Assembly (NCBI GenBank): GCA_015501605.1
Contig: JADNRZ010000003.1
Location: 2,294,001-2,358,000, forward strand
DNA from: Panaeolus papilionaceus
Lineage: Eukaryota; Basidiomycota; Agaricomycetes; Agaricales
Direction: 5' to 3'
DNA length: 64,000 nt
Under the pieces are notes generated by a model. It had not been told where the DNA came from. It saw only the letters and a list, made by a program, of their open reading frames with translations, and did not search any database. Positions 59,814-64,000 of this stretch are shown in pieces (positions within the stretch are counted from its first letter, which is position 1; each line of letters opens with the position of its first letter). The translations under genes and the position numbers were made by a program.

Positions 59814-61004
59814 ATGTTTATCCCTCCGCTTTGCACCTGGGGTTCCCAGACAAGAGAAGAACTGCTGCTCAAGGACGACATTATTATTGCGTGAGCAATC
59901 GAGTTCGATGCCTGTTATTTTGATCACCTTAACCCTAATTTTATCCTCCTCCTAGGACGTTGGGAAAGTCCGGCTCAGGAAAAAGCAACGTAAGAAATTA
60001 CATTACACGGCCAACAAATTGATATACACCGTTCCCTATCACTATATTTAGTTTATCGATAAGCTCGTTGGTGGTAAAAGCGCCCGGGAGGACCTCCGAC
60101 CCCCTAGCGATCGGTCCATTAAACGGGTTCGAATCCCCGGCAACGAGGTTTACGGGAACAATCTGGTGTTACTGGATACCCCAGGACTCGACGGTGAGTT
60201 CACTGAAGAGAAGGCTGTCGAGATGATCCAGAAGTTCGTGAAGAAATAGTGCGCACATTTCCTGATTTGGTGCCAGTATGTATTCCGTGTTTCTCATCCT
60301 AACAATACCGCAGCTCCGAGAAGAGAGATAAGATACTCGACGGTATCATTCGCTTCCATCCGATGTCTGACAATAGACTTGATATGAAGGCGCCTACCAC
60401 TAGGAAGGCGCGTCTTTGTACAGACCCCAAGCTGACACGCGTCGTCCTGTTGACGACGATGTGGGACAGAGCACAATCCGTCAAACAGAAGGATACATTC
60501 AACAGCAGAAGACAGGAGCTTTCTCATTTTTGGAAGGTATGTGGATCCAAATCCTTCTCGTCGTTGACGAGGCGGAAGGGAATTTGAAAAACTAACGGAG
60601 CGTCACTTTTTCGTTCACTCAAGCCTCTTCTAGACGCAGGTGCTACTCAGGCTGACTTCAACAACACTCCTGAGTCTGCATGGAGCGTCATCAATGCCAT
60701 TGCACGAGTGGAACCGATTAGATGTGAACCCCCTGTGCTATCTCCGATTCCGTTGTTGTCGCCCATATCGCCAACATTTGTGAATCGGACCTTCCAGTTC
60801 CCCCGAATTGAGTCACCAATTCCCTTCCCCTTGGAACCTGCAGCCGTAGAGCGGTCACTGAAGATCAAAATCGACTCACCCTGTGAAAAGAGGCGACCAC
60901 GCTCCATGAGCGACACTCAGGTCCTAACACCCTGTCCCTTATCGCCTCAAACTTCGTTTATGTGGTTGAATCTCGATCGAGGGCATTTCGCAGGTCGTTT
61001 GTAA
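59814..61004 (+). CDS. Fungal P-loop GTPase, subfamily B (B4)
   Basis: Exons 59814..59890, 59956..59989 (34 nt), 60052..60248, 60314..60536, 60624..61004; 303 aa. G1 GKSGSGKS (29-36, on the 34-nt exon), G3 DTPG (79-82), G4-like TTMWD (150-154). The residues before G1, DDIIIATLG, match B3. The in-frame TAG at 60247 is removed by the intron that starts at 60249 and restores KKYSEKRDKILDGII. The C-terminal region is Pro/Ser-rich and ends in TPCPLSPQTSFMWL...DR...AG, the same patch as B3. Motifs look competent for GTP binding. No membrane segment; role unknown. Confidence 0.83.
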
Positions 61005-61637
61005 TTTCAATATTTGTCCATATCTATGAGCGAACTGTGTCTGATATGTATCAAGTATCATTATTTTTGCTATTAGTATGTCTCTGTTCAAGTATATCGC
61101 TCCGTAATTATATTACGATATTAATTATGGTCCTTTTTATTGTAGATCTAGAATAACAGTATGCTACCATGTGCCAACTGCCCTCTTTATGATTCGTCGT
61201 ACTATAATTATGTAGAAAATTAGGTTTTATGAATTTATATGTCAATTATGCAAAATCCCGGCTCGATTCTTGACTCCCTCTGCTTCGCGATCCTGTTGGC
61301 TTAGAATTATCTTTAGCCTAGGATGCCACGTTTATCTTACCCGAAGCTACGTATACTCACGATCAAATGACGGAGGCGCAGCACGTTGCCCCAGCGAGTC
61401 ATGGGTGTTGTACATGTGTTAATTTCGGGACGTCCCTGGCTGTCTGGCACTTATGGTTCGAGTATATAAACACTAATCATACAGACCTGGCTTGAATCCA
61501 ACAACTTCCACACTCCAGACTCGCTGCACTACAACCCCTTTCTGACTTTTGGAGAACTAGGACGGTGAGTGAACTTCGATCTGATGTTGTGTTGACTGAT
61601 GCCAAACTGATGCTATTTTTCACTGTCTAGTGAAAAC
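61005..61637. other. Intergenic between GTPases B4 and B5
   Basis: Contains the TATA box of B5; otherwise nothing seen. Confidence 0.45.
61463..61470 (+). promoter_or_regulatory. TATA box of GTPase B5
   Basis: TATATAAA at a usual fungal distance upstream of the ATG at 61638, suggesting this degenerate GTPase gene is still transcribed. Confidence 0.5.
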
Positions 61638-62581
61638 ATGGGACTTGAATTTCTCATGTGTCGGCCTACGAAAGTTGACGGCAAGTTTTCGGACACAACA
61701 TTTATCATTGTGTAAGTGGGTTATTCATTCATGTTGACCTCTGGCATGTAGACAAAATCTGATAACCATCGCGTAGTGTTGTAGGTGCTCGCGGTTCAGG
61801 AAAAGGAAAGGTATGCGACAGCGCTCTATACGTTATGTATTTCAAGAGAGCGAAAGTTAAAAATGTCCCCATTATCCTTCTCTTTGATTATTTAGTTTAT
61901 CGACTTCATCAAGGACGGAGGTGCCCCATTGGCCAGCAACAATCTGGGGGCATCCTCCGATTTGAGAGACGTAGACAAAACGAAGATAAGCAATCATAGG
62001 AGTAAATATCCCGATTACGGTTCCCGTCTTGTACTACTTTACACGCCTGGGTACGAAGAGGTAGGCAACATCACCTTGGCAAGTACGCTGAAAGCTGTTC
62101 AACACGAGTTAAAAGACACGTTTGTCTCCTCTCTGCATTCAAGCCGTAAGACCAACGCCAACTAACACTCTTACCCTGATGTAGTGTTAAATCCCCAAGC
62201 CTAAAAATTGGAGTCATGTTCCTGTATGACATCCGAAAGGGGGAAGCAAAAGGACTGATGCCTTGTCTCGAGGACTTGCGGACGATCTGCCAAGGAACGG
62301 ATAATCTGGGAGATCGCGTTATGGTGCTGACGACCTTCTGGGACGGAGTCGACGAGCGTAAACACCAGCAATATGAAGCCGTGTTGAAAAACCTTCCAAA
62401 ATCACGACAATGGCAGGTAAGCATATAGTACACTCGTGCTTGCGAGCGTGATCGCCCTGACGTGGTTCGATGAACAAAGGCTCTTGCCGCATCTGGTGTT
62501 CGCATCGAACAACACACTAATACGGAACAGTCTGCCTTTAATGCTGTGTCGACGCTACTTCAAAGCTTACAATCGAGTTGA
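61638..62581 (+). CDS. Degenerate fungal P-loop GTPase, subfamily B (B5)
   Basis: Exons 61638..61711, 61777..61810 (34 nt), 61896..62119, 62185..62416, 62480..62581; 221 aa, shorter than B3/B4 because the long Ser/Pro C-terminus is missing. Reading frame and all introns are intact (phases 2,0,2,0). The G1 motif reads GARGSGKG (28-35): the catalytic Ser/Thr after GK, which binds Mg2+, is glycine. G3 is YTPG (85-88) instead of DTPG. The G4-like motif is TTFWD (160-164). These changes should abolish or strongly reduce GTP hydrolysis, so it may be a pseudo-GTPase that still folds and binds partners. The stop falls just after the VRIEQHTNTEQSAF block that corresponds to ATQTRFNNTPEAAW in B3. Confidence 0.8.
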
Positions 62582-62828
62582 AACTCGAAAGCTGCAGAGC
62601 CATGATTCATCTTATGTAAAAGGGCGCCAAAGAGGTTAGCTTCGTCTTATTATTATGTTACACGAAATTAATAAACGGGATTGTACCTTCGAATTAACGG
62701 TTTACGACCTTCCGGGACGATCGCTGCTGGCGATACCGAGAGCATCGTTCGAGTGAACTTTTCATTTGCGAAATTACACCATGCACACTTAAACGATTGT
62801 GAGACTCCACTGCTCCTCACTTCCCATC

Positions 62829-62905
62829 GCATTAATGGGGTAGTGGTAACCTGGGTCGTTGCCATCTGTCTCGACCCGCCGGGGGTTCGATTCCCTCTTA
62901 ATGCA
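62829..62905 (+). tRNA. tRNA-Gly(GCC) with a short intron
   Basis: Acceptor GCATTAA / TTAATGC pairs perfectly; D arm GGGT...ACCT; anticodon stem GGTCG / CGACC; loop TTGCCA followed by about 6 extra nucleotides before the stem closes, read as an intron after position 37; T arm GGGGG-TTCGATT-CCCTC. Anticodon GCC. Discriminator base A. Lies 69 bases from the 3' end of the phosphatase gene. Confidence 0.8.
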
Positions 62906-62974
62906 ATCCATTTCCCTAATGAAATTTTGGTAGCACTCTTGCATAACTATTTTTTATTATACATACAATCAATA

Positions 62975-64000
62975 TTAAATTATCATAAACTTCAACTTCC
63001 CACTCTCAGAATCAACCTCACATTTTATACTCTCCATCGTATCGAGTAAATAATGCGCCCCGCATGACTTTAACTTTGACCTCTCGTGACTTGTGCATAA
63101 CGCGACGACGGTAGCGCCGCTGGCTAAGCCGGCTTTGATGCCGCTGGGAGAGTCCTCGAATACGACGCAGTTGGAGGCTTCGTACCCCAGACATTCGGCG
63201 GCGAGGAGGAATGGGTCAGGTGCTGGTTTTCCTGCTTTTAAGCGTTTGTCGTCGGCGGTTATGGTGACGGCGGGTGGGATGATTCCGACGCGGGACATGC
63301 ATCCGTATGCTAAGCGTTCAAACGCAGTGAGAGGGAGAACAGTAAGAGGCTCAATGTAAGGGAACGCACCATATGTTTTAGCACCTGATGTGGCCACTGC
63401 GTACCTCCCCTCGGGTATCGAATCGATGAGCGCTCTGACTCCAGGAAGGATTCGAACGGAGCGATCAATGCTCGCAGCCTCGGCTCTCCATGCTTCGTCT
63501 ACGTCTCTCTGTATCTTGGCCTTATCCGCAACAGTTGGGCTATCGATGATGATATCGGGGAGTCCGTCGATAGGGGTATGATCAGGATCAGCCACCGAAG
63601 GCGCATCTGAGGAAAGTGTACGAATGACACCTGATCGAATCGCGTTGTTGAGCATGTACATGTTGAAGAGGCGACTTCCTAGAGAGGGGATCATGGAGGT
63701 CGTCTCGGGCTGCACGATTGAGGAACGCCTTGTCGTCGGAGCAGTCGATCCAGGGGTCAAGTCTGGTGTTGATCCGTCCGCGGCGACATTAATGTCGATA
63801 GGGGTAATCGTTCGTGATTCACAGGCATCCATGGGTATCGAGGCATCGTCGACTGACGACGCAGAGTTGGAATTTTGATAGGCATCGGCGAAGAATAAGA
63901 TGGATTCCTCGAATCGCGCAACTTCAGCTTCGATATCGCTCTCTTTGATGTGTGGTTTAAATTCTGAGAGGTTGTCGATGGCTCGTTTGCCGTGCGTAGA
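62975..64000 (-). CDS. HAD-family phosphatase (glycerol-3-phosphatase/2-deoxyglucose-6-phosphatase-like), partial
   Basis: The gene runs off the right edge; the N-terminal DxDG motif is outside the window. Visible exon parts: 64000..63370 and 63309..62975 (intron 63310..63369, phase 1, restores TYAYGCMSRVGI). Cap domain THGKRAIDNLSEF...FEESILFFADAY, then an unusual ~110-residue Ser/Asp/Thr-rich insertion, then RILPGVRALIDSIPEGRYAVATSGA (motif II Ser), TADDKRLKAGKPAPDPF (motif III Lys) and VVFEDSPSGIKAG (motif IV acidic pair), ending in GAHYLLD. These enzymes dephosphorylate small sugar or glycerol phosphates in the cytosol. The catalytic C-terminal motifs are intact. Confidence 0.85.
   Translation of the reverse strand, partial: STHGKRAIDNLSEFKPHIKESDIEAEVARFEESILFFADAYQNSNSASSVDDASIPMDACESRTITPIDINVAADGSTPDLTPGSTAPTTRRSSIVQPETTSMIPSLGSRLFNMYMLNNAIRSGVIRTLSSDAPSVADPDHTPIDGLPDIIIDSPTVADKAKIQRDVDEAWRAEAASIDRSVRILPGVRALIDSIPEGRYAVATSGAKTYGAFPYIEPLTVLPLTAFERLAYGCMSRVGIIPPAVTITADDKRLKAGKPAPDPFLLAAECLGYEASNCVVFEDSPSGIKAGLASGATVVALCTSHERSKLKSCGAHYLLDTMESIKCEVDSESGKLKFMII

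Noticed and set aside
60241..60249. Premature stop in GTPase B4
   Set aside because: The TAG spans the intron donor at 60249; splicing to 60314 in phase 2 removes it and restores the family sequence.
1..64000. CRISPR arrays, bacterial operons, phage genes
   Set aside because: No regularly spaced direct repeats with unique spacers and no prokaryotic gene layout; the only array is a contiguous minisatellite.

Overview
This window is nuclear DNA of a basidiomycete fungus, most likely an Agaricomycete (mushroom-forming). The signs are short introns (about 45-90 nt) with GTRNGT donors and CTAAC/CTAAT-like branch sites, very small exons, CT-rich promoters, intron-containing tRNA genes, and typical Agaricomycete families: a DUF6533-like membrane protein, MYND-finger and F-box proteins, fungal P-loop GTPases and cysteine-rich metallothioneins.

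Layout. 0-6 kb: a small unknown protein (minus) and a large F-box protein (plus). 6.6-11 kb: two tandem P-loop GTPases of subfamily A. 11.2-15 kb: an intron-containing tRNA-Ser, then two head-to-tail copies of a repetitive element that share identical ends but have unrelated middles; one carries a ~38-bp tandem repeat. The second copy ends against the 5' side of a diverged paralogue of the first gene. 17.7-22.9 kb: a small secreted protein and two tandem F-box-like paralogues. 23.5-25.4 kb: a tRNA-Leu-like relic, two tandem metallothioneins and a kinase relic between them. 26.4-34 kb (all minus): a glutathione S-transferase, a subfamily B GTPase, a Pex23/Pex24-type peroxisomal membrane protein and a frameshifted MYND-finger protein. 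34.5-41.7 kb: tRNA-Leu and a large ABC-C transporter. 44.6-53.8 kb: an RNF216-like RBR ubiquitin ligase flanked by an inverted duplication, with one arm holding an intact gene (plus, 53 kb) and the other its decayed copy (minus, 45 kb). 55-64 kb: a multi-pass membrane protein, two more subfamily B GTPases (one lacking key nucleotide-binding residues), an intron-containing tRNA-Gly and a HAD phosphatase that runs off the right end.

The strongest signal is the GTPase family. Five members in 64 kb, on both strands, all encode the P-loop on its own 34-nt exon and share the intron phase series 2-0-2-0. They replace the usual N/TKxD G4 motif with TT(M/F)WD and fall into two architectures with distinct conserved C-terminal tails. 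One is probably a pseudo-GTPase. The rest of the window mixes housekeeping genes (peroxisome, ABC transport, RBR ligase, HAD phosphatase) with young duplications and decaying copies. All calls are from reading the sequence; no searches were run.
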